Shown in pieces: positions 50,883 to 60,379 of a DNA stretch of 64,000 nt (position 1 is its first letter; every line of letters begins with the position of its first letter). Both the position numbers and the translations under genes were made by a program. The notes beneath the pieces were generated by a model that ran no database searches, was not told where the DNA came from, and saw only the letters and a program-made list of their open reading frames with translations. The stretch comes from Bradyrhizobium prioriisuperbiae (GTDB lineage: Bacteria; Pseudomonadota; Alphaproteobacteria; Rhizobiales; Xanthobacteraceae), in contig NZ_CP135921.1 in assembly GCF_032397745.1 (NCBI RefSeq), positions 8,544,501 through 8,608,500 on the forward strand, read 5' to 3'.

Positions 50883-52039
50883 CATCGATCCCGCTCCGGA
50901 TCGCGATGCTGGCGCATTCAACCAACGCACGTGGTGGCGTCGTCCATGCGCTCGAACTGGCCGAGGCGTTGACCCGTCTCGGACACACCGTCGCGGTGCA
51001 TGCGCCCGATCCTGACGGCAACGGATTCTTTCGCCAGACGCGTGTGCCGACCGTCTCGGTCAAGGCCGCGCGGACCACCGGCGACGTCGCCACCATGGTC
51101 GAAACCCGCATCGCCGAGTATGTCAGCCATTTCGAGAATTCGGCCCATCGTGGCTTCGATATCTTCCATGCGCAGGACGGCATCTCCGGCAATGCCCTGG
51201 TGACGCTGAAGCAGCGCGGCCTGGTCTCGCATTTCGCCCGCACCGTCCATCATGTCGACGACTTCAGCGATCCGCGGCTGCAGGCCCTGGAGCAGCGCTC
51301 GATCGCCAGCGCCGACCGCATCTTCGTGGTCAGCCGGATGTGGCAGCGACAGCTTGCGGCAACATCGGCGTCGCCCATCACGGTGGTCGGCAACGGCGTG
51401 GATGCCTTGCGTTTCGCGCCCAAACGCAGCGACCTCGACACCGCGCTGCGCACCCGCCTCGGGCTGCGCGAAGGACCGGTGCTGCTCACGGTCGGCGGGA
51501 TCGAGCAGCGCAAGAACACCATTCATATCCTGGAGGCCTTCCGGCAATTGCACGCCGTCCGCCCTACGGCGCAACTGCTGATCGCCGGCGGTGCATCGGT
51601 GCTCGACCATCAGGCCTATCAGGCCGAGTTCAGCACGCGGCTCGACGCCGCAGGCCTGCCGCGATCGGCCGTCATCCGCGCCGGCGTGATCGCTGATACG
51701 GACATGCCGTCGCTCTACCGGTTGGCGGACACGCTGGTCTTTGCCTCGGTCCGGGAAGGGTTCGGACTTGCGGTGCTGGAAGCGATGGCCAGCGGCATTC
51801 CGGTGATCGCCTCCCATATCGCTCCGTTCACCGAATACCTCGGCGACAATGATGTGGTCTGGTGCGACCCGCTCAATGTCGGCTCGATCGCAAACGCGAT
51901 GGCGACCATCCTTGCCAAACCACTGCGGACGCGGCTCTCGCTCAACGGCCTGGTGGTGGCGCACCGCCATGACTGGCTGCAAACCGCGCGGGCTCATATC
52001 CCGGTCTACGACGGCCTACGGGAGTTGCACCATGCCTGA
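50879..52039 (+). CDS. Glycosyltransferase, MSMEG_0565 family (GT4, Nit1C)
   Basis: 386 residues from the ATG at 50879. GT-B fold of family 4: the N-terminal domain begins RIAMLAHSTNARGGVVHALELAEAL, the C-terminal donor domain contains VGNGVDALRFAP, LTVGGIEQRKNTIHILEAFRQL, and ADTLVFASVREGFGLAVLEAMASGIPVIAS, the usual EX7E-type nucleotide-sugar site. Donor and acceptor are unknown; its presence implies the cluster makes or modifies a glycosylated small molecule. It overlaps the following gene by 8 nt. Confidence 0.92.
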   Translation: MTSIPLRIAMLAHSTNARGGVVHALELAEALTRLGHTVAVHAPDPDGNGFFRQTRVPTVSVKAARTTGDVATMVETRIAEYVSHFENSAHRGFDIFHAQDGISGNALVTLKQRGLVSHFARTVHHVDDFSDPRLQALEQRSIASADRIFVVSRMWQRQLAATSASPITVVGNGVDALRFAPKRSDLDTALRTRLGLREGPVLLTVGGIEQRKNTIHILEAFRQLHAVRPTAQLLIAGGASVLDHQAYQAEFSTRLDAAGLPRSAVIRAGVIADTDMPSLYRLADTLVFASVREGFGLAVLEAMASGIPVIASHIAPFTEYLGDNDVVWCDPLNVGSIANAMATILAKPLRTRLSLNGLVVAHRHDWLQTARAHIPVYDGLRELHHA

Positions 52040-52319
52040 AATGTATTTCCACGTGCGCTGGCCCGATGGTGCGACCGAGGTCTGTTATTCGCCGTCACTG
52101 GTGATCAAGGACCACCTGCTGATCGGCAAGACCTACCCCCTGCCGGACTTCCTGCGGCGCAGCCGCGCGGCGCTGACCATCGCAAGCGAACGGGTGCGTG
52201 AGAAATACGGCATGCCCTGCACCCGGGCACTCAGCCAACTGGCACGCATTGAAGCGACTGCCGGCCGCTTCAATGCGGCGCCGGACTGCCATGTCACCGT
52301 GACTGCATTTGAAGACTAG
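52032..52319 (+). CDS. MSMEG_0570 family small protein (Nit1C)
   Basis: 95 residues from the ATG at 52032, overlapping the glycosyltransferase stop by 8 nt. It begins PEMYFHVRWPDGATEVCYSPS and contains LPDFLRRSRAALTIASERV and REKYGMPCTRALSQLARIE, as in the family of small Nit1C proteins. No membrane segment; two conserved-looking Cys. It has no known activity and may be an accessory or carrier subunit for its neighbours. Confidence 0.88.
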   Translation: MPEMYFHVRWPDGATEVCYSPSLVIKDHLLIGKTYPLPDFLRRSRAALTIASERVREKYGMPCTRALSQLARIEATAGRFNAAPDCHVTVTAFED

Positions 52320-52334
52320 AGCCTGGAGATCGAC

Positions 52335-53624
52335 ATGTCCTCTGCACCTCACTATCCGGCCATCGTTATCGGCGGCGGACAGGCCGGCCTTGCAATGAGT
52401 TATCAGCTCGGCCAGGCCGGTATCGACCATATCGTGATCGAGAAGAACACCATTGCCCATTCCTGGAAGACCCAGCGCTGGGATGCCTTCTGCCTGGTGA
52501 CACCGAACTGGCAATGCCAGCTTCCGGGTTATCCTTATGCCGGCCCCGATCCAAAGGGGTTCATGCTGCGTGATGAGATCGTCGACTATGTCGAGAGTTA
52601 CGCCAGGTGGATCGACGCACCGGTGCGTGAAGGCGTCGCCGTCACGCGATTGGTTCGGGCGGCTGATGGGCGTTTCGTGCTCGACACCACCGCCGGCGCC
52701 ATGACCGCCGACAACGTCGTGCTCGCGGTCAGCGGCTATCACATTGCGAACGTGCCGCGCATGGCGGATCGGATCGCGCCCAGCGTCCTGCAGATGCACT
52801 CCTCGGCCTACCGCAATCCCGGCCAGCTGCCTGACGGCGACGTTCTTGTGGTCGGCAGCGGCCAGTCCGGCTGCCAGATCGCCGAAGACCTGCATCTCTC
52901 CGGGCGCAAAGTCCACCTTGCGGTGGGCAGCGCGCCACGCTGCCCCCGGGTCTATCGGGGACGCGACGCGGTCGAATGGCTCGACGACTTGGGACAGTAC
53001 GACCTGCCGGTCGACCAGCATTCGCTGAAGGAGAAGGTGCGCAAGAATGCTAACCACTATTTGACCGGACGCGACGGCGGCCGCGATATCGACCTGCGCC
53101 GCTTTGCACTGGAGGGCATGCAGCTTTACGGCCGGCTCAAGGACGTCCAGGACGGACGGCTGCAATTCGCTGATGATCTAGCAGGCAATCTCGACAATGC
53201 GGACAAGGTCTACAACGGAATCTGCGGCCTGATCGACAAGCACATCGCCGAGAATGGCATCTCGGCTCCGGATCAGCAACACTATACGCCGGTGTGGCAA
53301 CCTTCAGGTATTCCAACTGAAGTCGACCTCGCAACATCCGGCATCGGCAGTATCATCTGGACCACCGGCTTCCGCTCGGACTGGTCATGGGTGGATCTGC
53401 CGATGTTCGACGGCGCGGCATACCCCACGCATGTGCGCGGGGTCACGTCGGTCGACGGCGTCTATCTGATCGGAATGCCCTGGCTCTATACGTGGGGATC
53501 GGGACGCTTCGTTGGCGTTGGGCGGGATGCGGGTTTCGTGGCCGAGCGAATCGTGGAGCGCCGCGCTGCGGCGGATGCGCCGGCGGCGATTGAGAGCCCG
53601 ACGCTGGCAGCGAGTGCGGCGTGA
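52335..53624 (+). CDS. Flavin-dependent oxidoreductase, MSMEG_0569 family (Nit1C)
   Basis: 429 residues. FAD motif VIGGGQAGLAMSYQLGQAG at the N terminus and an NADPH motif VVGSGQSGCQIAEDLHLSGR near residue 170, as in flavin monooxygenases (class B). TPNWQCQLPGYPYAGPDPKGF and a C-terminal TWGSGRFVGVGRDAGFVAERI complete the family pattern. It may oxygenate a nitrogen- or carbon-bearing precursor in the Nit1C pathway (inference). It ends the eight-gene cluster, which is followed by a repeat and by the convergent cynS. Confidence 0.92.
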   Translation: MSSAPHYPAIVIGGGQAGLAMSYQLGQAGIDHIVIEKNTIAHSWKTQRWDAFCLVTPNWQCQLPGYPYAGPDPKGFMLRDEIVDYVESYARWIDAPVREGVAVTRLVRAADGRFVLDTTAGAMTADNVVLAVSGYHIANVPRMADRIAPSVLQMHSSAYRNPGQLPDGDVLVVGSGQSGCQIAEDLHLSGRKVHLAVGSAPRCPRVYRGRDAVEWLDDLGQYDLPVDQHSLKEKVRKNANHYLTGRDGGRDIDLRRFALEGMQLYGRLKDVQDGRLQFADDLAGNLDNADKVYNGICGLIDKHIAENGISAPDQQHYTPVWQPSGIPTEVDLATSGIGSIIWTTGFRSDWSWVDLPMFDGAAYPTHVRGVTSVDGVYLIGMPWLYTWGSGRFVGVGRDAGFVAERIVERRAAADAPAAIESPTLAASAA

Positions 53625-53668
53625 GATAGGAAGCGCAACTACAAGTGATGCGCGCGGCGCTTCCACAT

Positions 53669-53800
53669 CACATATGTCATCACCGGGCTTGTCCCGGTGA
53701 TCCCGCTTAGGAAGGCACTGCGTCCTTAAGCGGGGTTGTTTCCGCGACTTCGGCAAAGCTGAAGTCGCTGAGGGCAAGCCCGGCAACGACAAAGGAAGGT
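53669..53800. repeat. Intergenic repeat with nested palindromes
   Basis: ATCACCGGG (53679-53687) and CCCGGTGAT (53693-53701) form a perfect hairpin, and GACTTC...GAAGTC another further right, with GGGCAAGCCCGGCAACGAC at the end. It is of the same broad type as 27652-27720 and of the dispersed palindromes of Bradyrhizobium-like genomes. It separates the convergent Nit1C and cyn genes and may help stop transcription. Confidence 0.6.
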
Positions 53801-53815
53801 GATTGCTCGCCGCCC

Positions 53816-54298
53816 TCAACCCTCCTTGAACCCATACTCCGGCACGTTGCCGCTGGCGCCGTAATACTTGAACGGCAGGAACTTGCCGGACATGGTGATC
53901 TTGACGCGGTCGCCCTTCGGGTTCGGCAGGCGTTCCATCACCATGTCGAAATCGATCGCCGACATGATGCCGTCGCCATATTCCTCCTCGATCAGTGCCT
54001 TCCAGGCCAGGCCATTCACCATCACCAGTTCGTAGAAACGGTATATCAGCGGATCGGTCGGCGGCATCGGCGTGCCACGCATCGGGGTCTCGTTCAGCAT
54101 GGCGATTTCGGATTTCGACAGCCCGAACAGCTCGCCGGCGTTGGCGGCCTGCGGCTTGGTCAGCTTCATCTGACCAAGGATCGCGCCGGTGATCAGCACC
54201 TCGGAATAACCGCCGATCTTTTCGCAGATGTATTTCCAGGTCCACTCGTTGTCGCGCTTGATGTCGAGCAGCTTTTCAGTGAGGTCGGAACGCTTCAT
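53816..54298 (-). CDS. cynS: Cyanase (cyanate hydratase)
   Basis: 160 residues. The N-terminal helical HTH-like domain is followed by the cyanase catalytic domain; the residues matching the E. coli triad Arg96, Glu99, Ser122 are R87, E90 (YRFYEL) and S113 (GIMSAIDF). Cyanase converts cyanate with bicarbonate to ammonia and carbon dioxide (by way of carbamate), detoxifying cyanate and freeing nitrogen. It is the last gene of the cynA-cynB-cynD-cynS operon, 20 nt after cynD. It ends in a common YYGASGNVPEYGFKEG tail. Confidence 0.97.
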   Translation of the reverse strand: MKRSDLTEKLLDIKRDNEWTWKYICEKIGGYSEVLITGAILGQMKLTKPQAANAGELFGLSKSEIAMLNETPMRGTPMPPTDPLIYRFYELVMVNGLAWKALIEEEYGDGIMSAIDFDMVMERLPNPKGDRVKITMSGKFLPFKYYGASGNVPEYGFKEG

Positions 54299-54318
54299 GG
54301 TGGTATCTCCCGTGATGA

Positions 54319-55236
54319 TTAGCTGGCGTTGAGATGGCTCGCGCCGGACGATGGCGGCGCGCGATGGCCGGTGGCGATGATGGAGGGTTCGACCAGCCCC
54401 GGCCGCACCACCGGCACGTTGCGCGGATCGTGGTCTTTGGTGGCTTCGACGAAGGTCTTGCTGCGGCTGACCAGGAAATCCACGATGTGGTTGCGGGTGG
54501 CGTAATACAGCGGATGGCGATGCAGATCGATCCGCGCGCGATCCTTGGGCAGCGGGTTCTCGACGATTTCCGCCAGCACCGCGCCGGGGCCGTTGGTCAT
54601 CAGGAAGATCTTGTCGGCGAGATAGATCGCTTCATCCACATCATGGGTGATCATGAAGGTGGTCTGGCCGGTTTCCAGGCAGATGCGCCGCACCTCGTCC
54701 TGCAGCGTGCCGCGGGTCAGCGCGTCCAGCGCCGAGAACGGCTCGTCCATCAGCATGATCTTGGGTGTGATGGACAGCGCCCGTGCAATGCCGACGCGCT
54801 GCTTCATGCCACCGGAGAGCTCCGAAGGGTGTTTCAATTCCGAGCCGGTCAGCCCGACCAGGTCGATGAAGGTCTGTGCGTGCTCCCTTACCTTGGCCGT
54901 ATTCCATTTCGGCCATTTCGACGACACCGCGAAAGCGACATTGCCGCGCACCGTTCGCCACGGCAGCAGGGCGTGGCTCTGGAAGATCACCGCGCGGTCA
55001 AGACTGGTGCCTTCTATCGCCTGCCCGTCGACAATGACAGCGCCTTCACTCGGCTCGTCGAGGCCGGCGAGAATGTTCAGCACCGTGGTCTTGCCGCAGC
55101 CGGAGTGGCCGATGATGCAGCCGAACTCGCCGCGCTGCATCGACAGCCACAGATTCTCGAAAATGGTGGTGGTGCCGCCACCGGTTTTGGCCGGATAACG
55201 CTTAGCGATGCCTTCGATGGAAATGAACCCCGCCAT
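54319..55236 (-). CDS. cynD: Cyanate ABC transporter ATP-binding protein (NrtD/TauB-like)
   Basis: 305 residues from the ATG at 55236 (a GTG one codon upstream is possible), behind CGGAGTG. ABC motifs: Walker [13 protein letters not shown], signature [15 protein letters not shown], Walker [18 protein letters not shown]-loop [15 protein letters not shown]. It belongs to the nitrate/sulfonate/taurine subfamily. Its setting directly before cynS and after cynA-cynB shows that the substrate is cyanate. Confidence 0.93.
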   Translation of the reverse strand: MAGFISIEGIAKRYPAKTGGGTTTIFENLWLSMQRGEFGCIIGHSGCGKTTVLNILAGLDEPSEGAVIVDGQAIEGTSLDRAVIFQSHALLPWRTVRGNVAFAVSSKWPKWNTAKVREHAQTFIDLVGLTGSELKHPSELSGGMKQRVGIARALSITPKIMLMDEPFSALDALTRGTLQDEVRRICLETGQTTFMITHDVDEAIYLADKIFLMTNGPGAVLAEIVENPLPKDRARIDLHRHPLYYATRNHIVDFLVSRSKTFVEATKDHDPRNVPVVRPGLVEPSIIATGHRAPPSSGASHLNAS

Positions 55237-55240
55237 CACA

Positions 55241-56080
55241 TCACTCCGGGAACGTGACCAGGCGCGTGACGCGCGCCAGGATCTGGTCGAACAGCATGCC
55301 CACGATGCCGATCACGAGAATGGCGATGATGACGTTGGTGATGGAGAGATTGTTCCACTCGTTCCAGACGAAGTAACCGATGCCGGTGCCGCCCACCAGC
55401 ATCTCGGCGGCAACGATCACCAGCCAGGCGATGCCGATGGAAATCCGCATGCCGGTGAGGATGGTCGGCGCCGCCGCCGGCAGGATCACCGTGAAGGCAC
55501 GGCGCAACGTGCCGACCTCCAGCGTGCGCGCCACGTTGATCCATTCCTTGCGCACGGAGGCGACACCGAACGCGGTGTTGATCAACATCGGCCAGATCGC
55601 ACAGATGAAGATGACGAAGATCGCCGAGATGCCGGAATCCTTGATGGTGTAGAGCGCCAGCGGCATCCAGGCGAGCGGCGAGATCGGCTTCATCACCTGG
55701 ATGAAAGGATCGAGCGCCCGGCTCAGCAGCGGCGACATCCCGATCAGGAAGCCGAACGGAATGGCGACGATCACGGCGAGGCCATACCCCAGCAGCACCC
55801 GGGCGATGGAATATCCGAGCTGGATGCCGAGGCCCTTGTCGTTCGGTCCGTTGTCATAGAACGGACGCCTGATGTGCTCCCACAGCTTGGCGCCGACATC
55901 GAGCGGGCCCGGCATCGCCGACTTGCCCTGAGTCGCAGTCGCGCCCATCAGCCGCGCATACTCCGGGCTCATCGCGGCGGTGGTGCCGGTGCCGCGGGTC
56001 GCCAGATGCCACACGCCGAGGAAGGCCGCGAAGATCGCAACCGACAGGATAGCGGCGCGCAATGTCAGCGAACTGCCCAC
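55241..56080 (-). CDS. cynB: Cyanate ABC transporter permease (NrtB-like)
   Basis: 279 residues from a GTG at 56080, one base after the cynA stop. It has several membrane helices with the BPD family EAA-like loop in [48 protein letters not shown]. An N-terminal extension with [29 protein letters not shown] precedes the permease core. It forms the channel for cyanate with CynD and CynA. Confidence 0.92.
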   Translation of the reverse strand: MGSSLTLRAAILSVAIFAAFLGVWHLATRGTGTTAAMSPEYARLMGATATQGKSAMPGPLDVGAKLWEHIRRPFYDNGPNDKGLGIQLGYSIARVLLGYGLAVIVAIPFGFLIGMSPLLSRALDPFIQVMKPISPLAWMPLALYTIKDSGISAIFVIFICAIWPMLINTAFGVASVRKEWINVARTLEVGTLRRAFTVILPAAAPTILTGMRISIGIAWLVIVAAEMLVGGTGIGYFVWNEWNNLSITNVIIAILVIGIVGMLFDQILARVTRLVTFPE

Positions 56081-56081
56081 C

Positions 56082-57470
56082 TCAGCTCGCCTTTCGGATC
56101 TTGAAGCTGGCGAGATAGTCCTCGGGCTTGGCCGGATCGAACGGTTTGCCCATCACCGAGAACGACTTGGTGGTGTTTGCCGGCGGCGTCAGGCCAACCT
56201 CTTTCATTAGCTTGGCCGTGTCGGTGGCCAAATAGACCTGGCTCGCCACCGCCGCGTAGTCGACGTCGCCCTTGATCTGCCCCCACCGCTTCATCTGGGT
56301 CATGATCCACACCGCGAACGACTGCCAGGGGAACGGATCGAAATCGACCCGGTTCGGCTGCGTCACGATGTTGCCGAGACCGTCAGCAAAAGTGCCGGTC
56401 AGGATCTGCTCCAGCACGATCGGCGGCTGATTGAGATAGTTTGCGGGTGCGATCGCCTCGGCGATCTGCTTGCGGTTCTCCGCCTTGTGGGCGAACGCGG
56501 TGGCGTCGATGATCGACTTCAGCAGCGCCGCGTAGGTGTTGGGCATCGTGGTGACGAATTCCTTCGACGCCGCAAAGGCGCAGCACGGATGCCCCTCCCA
56601 GATATCCTTCGTCAAAATGTGGATGAAGCCGACACCGTCATAGACGGCGCGCTGGTTCATCGGATCAGGACCGAGGAAACCGTCGATGTTGTCGGCGCGC
56701 AAATTGGCCACCATCTCCGGTGGCGGCACCGCGCGGATCTGCACGTCGGTGTCGGGATCGATGCCATGCTCGGCCAGGTAATACCGCAGCAGGTAATTGT
56801 GCATGGAATAGTCGAAGGGCACGGCGAACTTGAATCCCTTCCAGTCCTTGGGATCGCGCTTGTCCTTGTGCTTGATGGCGAGCGTGATGGCCTGGCCATT
56901 GATGTTCTCAACCGCCGGCATGGTGTAGGGCTGCGGATTGGAGCCGACGCCCATGGTGATGGCCAGCGGCATCGGCGACAGCATGTGAGCCGCGTCGTAT
57001 TCCTTGTTCATGGTCTTGTCGCGGATCACCGCCCAGCCGGCGGTCTTGATCACTTCGACGTTCAGTCCCTGCTTGGCATAAAAGCCCATCGGCGCCGCCA
57101 TGATGATCGGCGTGGCGCAGGTGATCGGGATAAAACCGACCTTGATATCCTTCTTCTCCAGGGCCGCTCCTTGCGCAAACACCTCAGTCGCGGTCTTCAG
57201 CGGAAAGAATTGCGAGATCGCCGCAAGCGCGGTGGAGGCGCCGACCGATTTCAGGAATGCGCGGCGCGCCACATCCTTCGGAAACATCGCGCGCATCACC
57301 GCGGAGGCAACCACGCCCTCATACTGCTGCTCCGAACTTTCGACCGGCGCGCATTGCAGGGCGAGTTGCGCTTCTCGGTCGTGTTCGGCCCTGGTGCGAT
57401 GGAGGCCGCAGCCGCAACCGGTCGCCTGCAAGGAATGGTCGGCATCAAACGGATCGTCGAAAGTGGACAT
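56082..57470 (-). CDS. cynA: Cyanate/nitrate-type ABC transporter substrate-binding protein
   Basis: 462 residues. It starts with an unusual N-terminal region of about 65 residues containing CGCGLH (C19, C21, H24) and then a Tat-type signal ARRAFLKSVGASTALAAISQFFP (Arg69-Arg70). The mature part is of the NrtA/SsuA/CynA family: IKVGFIPITCATPIIMAAPMGF, YAKQGLNVEVIKTAGWA and EYDAAHMLSPMPLAITMGVG. It captures cyanate in the periplasm. It is first in cynABDS, behind a sigma-54 promoter at 57510-57524. Confidence 0.92.
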   Translation of the reverse strand: MSTFDDPFDADHSLQATGCGCGLHRTRAEHDREAQLALQCAPVESSEQQYEGVVASAVMRAMFPKDVARRAFLKSVGASTALAAISQFFPLKTATEVFAQGAALEKKDIKVGFIPITCATPIIMAAPMGFYAKQGLNVEVIKTAGWAVIRDKTMNKEYDAAHMLSPMPLAITMGVGSNPQPYTMPAVENINGQAITLAIKHKDKRDPKDWKGFKFAVPFDYSMHNYLLRYYLAEHGIDPDTDVQIRAVPPPEMVANLRADNIDGFLGPDPMNQRAVYDGVGFIHILTKDIWEGHPCCAFAASKEFVTTMPNTYAALLKSIIDATAFAHKAENRKQIAEAIAPANYLNQPPIVLEQILTGTFADGLGNIVTQPNRVDFDPFPWQSFAVWIMTQMKRWGQIKGDVDYAAVASQVYLATDTAKLMKEVGLTPPANTTKSFSVMGKPFDPAKPEDYLASFKIRKAS

Positions 57471-57509
57471 GAGAGCTCCCCTGCGTGGATCTGACCTGGG
57501 ACTCTCTAC

Positions 57510-57524
57510 GCAAAGCCCATGCCA
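57510..57524 (-). promoter_or_regulatory. Sigma-54 promoter of the cynABDS operon
   Basis: In the mRNA sense the sequence is TGGCATGGGCTTTGC: the GG of -24 and GC of -12 are correctly separated and TGGCAT/TTGC match the consensus closely. Transcription would start near 57498, about 28 nt upstream of the cynA ATG at 57470. Dyad enhancer candidates lie about 90-130 bp further upstream. Confidence 0.85.
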
Positions 57525-57580
57525 GCGCAGCAGAACTCGGATTCCTCAATCATCTCAATGGGACTGCGACAATCTGCACC

Positions 57581-57635
57581 TCACGAAATTTCGTGATATA
57601 CGATATCTCGTCATTTCATTTACGAAAATCCGTAA
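57581..57635. promoter_or_regulatory. Enhancer (UAS) candidates for CynF: three dyads between cynA and cynF
   Basis: TCACGAAATTTCGTGA (57581-57596) is a perfect 16-bp palindrome. TTACGAAAATCCGTAA (57620-57635) has the same T-Y-ACGAAA...CGT-R-A plan with identical spacing, and ACGATATCTCGT (57600-57611) lies between them. They are about 90, 108 and 130 bp upstream of the expected cynA transcription start, as expected for a sigma-54 activator. The third lies next to the cynF start codon at 57642, so CynF could also control its own gene. Confidence 0.75.
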
Positions 57636-57641
57636 GAGATC

Positions 57642-59510
<1,869 letters not shown>

Positions 59511-59591
59511 CGAGGCGGCAGATCCACATCGATGGCATTGAACCAACATTTCTGCTCTGCTCGCAGCCAGGCATGCGTAAGGGGTGAGCTG

Positions 59592-60074
59592 ATGGCCCAC
59601 GACGATGAACAATTCCTGCGCCGTTCATTCGCGGTCGCGCTCGCGGCCCGCGCCCACGGCAATCATCCATTCGGAGCCATCCTGGTCGACACATCAGGCC
59701 AGGTGCTGATGGAGCGAGAAAACGGCCACCTGCCGTCACGGGACGGCACCGCCCATGCCGAGCGCCTGCTCTGCACCGACGCCAGCATCGCCTACGACGC
59801 CGACATTCTGCGCGGCGCGACACTCTATTCCTCGGCAGAACCCTGCGCGATGTGTGCCGGCGCCATCTACTGGGCCGGCATCGGCCGGCTGGTGTACGGC
59901 CTCAGCGAACATCGCCTGCGCAGCTTGACCGGCGATCATCCAGAAAACCTGACACTCGACCTGCCATGCCGCGAGGTGTTCCGCACCGGACAGCGCGACA
60001 TCGAGGTGGTCGGGCCGCTGCTGGAGGACGAGGCCGCCACAGGGCACGCCGGCGCCTGGGAGCCGCGCGCGTAG
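59592..60074 (+). CDS. Nucleoside/guanine deaminase family protein (CMP/dCMP deaminase fold)
   Basis: 160 residues from the ATG at 59592; an earlier in-frame ATG at 59532 is not followed by deaminase-like sequence. Zinc motif: HAE (TAHAERLL) and PCAMCAG (EPCAMCAGAIYWAGIGRLVYGLS), characteristic of the tRNA-adenosine / guanine / nucleoside deaminases. RAHGNHPFGAILVD is the substrate loop. It may deaminate purines salvaged by the transporters nearby. It starts 81 nt after cynF but is probably unrelated to cyanate. Confidence 0.85.
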   Translation: MAHDDEQFLRRSFAVALAARAHGNHPFGAILVDTSGQVLMERENGHLPSRDGTAHAERLLCTDASIAYDADILRGATLYSSAEPCAMCAGAIYWAGIGRLVYGLSEHRLRSLTGDHPENLTLDLPCREVFRTGQRDIEVVGPLLEDEAATGHAGAWEPRA

Positions 60075-60111
60075 AAAAAGGTTGTTCAGCGCGAAGTACG
60101 GCGCCTCCCAT

Positions 60112-60229
60112 TGCTGTCATGCCCGCGCACGCACGCGGGCATCAATTACGCCCGGCGTGCATGAGGAGCCGCGATGCTCGTGACCAGCGCCTGCGTTTAC
60201 TGGATCGCCGCTTCGCGGCGATGACAGCA
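60112..60229. repeat. Intergenic element with 9-bp terminal inverted repeats
   Basis: TGCTGTCAT at the left and ATGACAGCA at the right are perfect inverted repeats 118 bp end to end, with an inner palindrome GCCCGCGCACGCACGCGGGC. It has no coding potential. It could be a dispersed REP- or MITE-like element of this genome. Confidence 0.55.
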
Positions 60230-60270
60230 GAGAATGAGGAACGCTCCGGGGCACATCACCGCAAACCTGA

Positions 60271-60298
60271 TGGCGCCGCGGCAAAGACCGCGGCGCCA
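60271..60298 (-). terminator. Hairpin downstream of the Tsx-like gene
   Basis: TGGCGCCGCGG and CCGCGGCGCCA form a perfect 11-bp stem with a 6-base loop, past the stop codon of the Tsx-like gene at 60380. No T tract is seen. The stretch between the stop and this hairpin is filled with 15-bp tandem repeats. Confidence 0.6.
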
Positions 60299-60301
60299 TG
60301 T

Positions 60302-60376
60302 GTCGCTGACAGACTTGGACCTGACAGACTTGGAGCTAACAACCTTGGAGCTGACAGCCTTGTCGCTAACAGCCTC
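60302..60376. repeat. Five tandem copies of a degenerate 15-bp unit
   Basis: Consecutive units GTCGCTGACAGACTT, GGACCTGACAGACTT, GGAGCTAACAACCTT, GGAGCTGACAGCCTT and GTCGCTAACAGCCTC cover 75 bp directly after the stop codon of the Tsx-like gene (its 3' untranslated side). The consensus is close to GGNGCTRACARCCTT. No function is known to me. Confidence 0.85.
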
Positions 60377-60379
60377 GGA

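Noticed and set aside
53670..53800. Possible CRISPR or phage attachment repeat
   Set aside because: Only two different hairpins, no regular spacers; it fits a dispersed palindromic element.
53816..57470. ABC transporter as a nitrate importer (Nrt)
   Set aside because: The subunits are of Nrt/Cyn type, but cynS in the same operon and the CynF-type activator favour cyanate.
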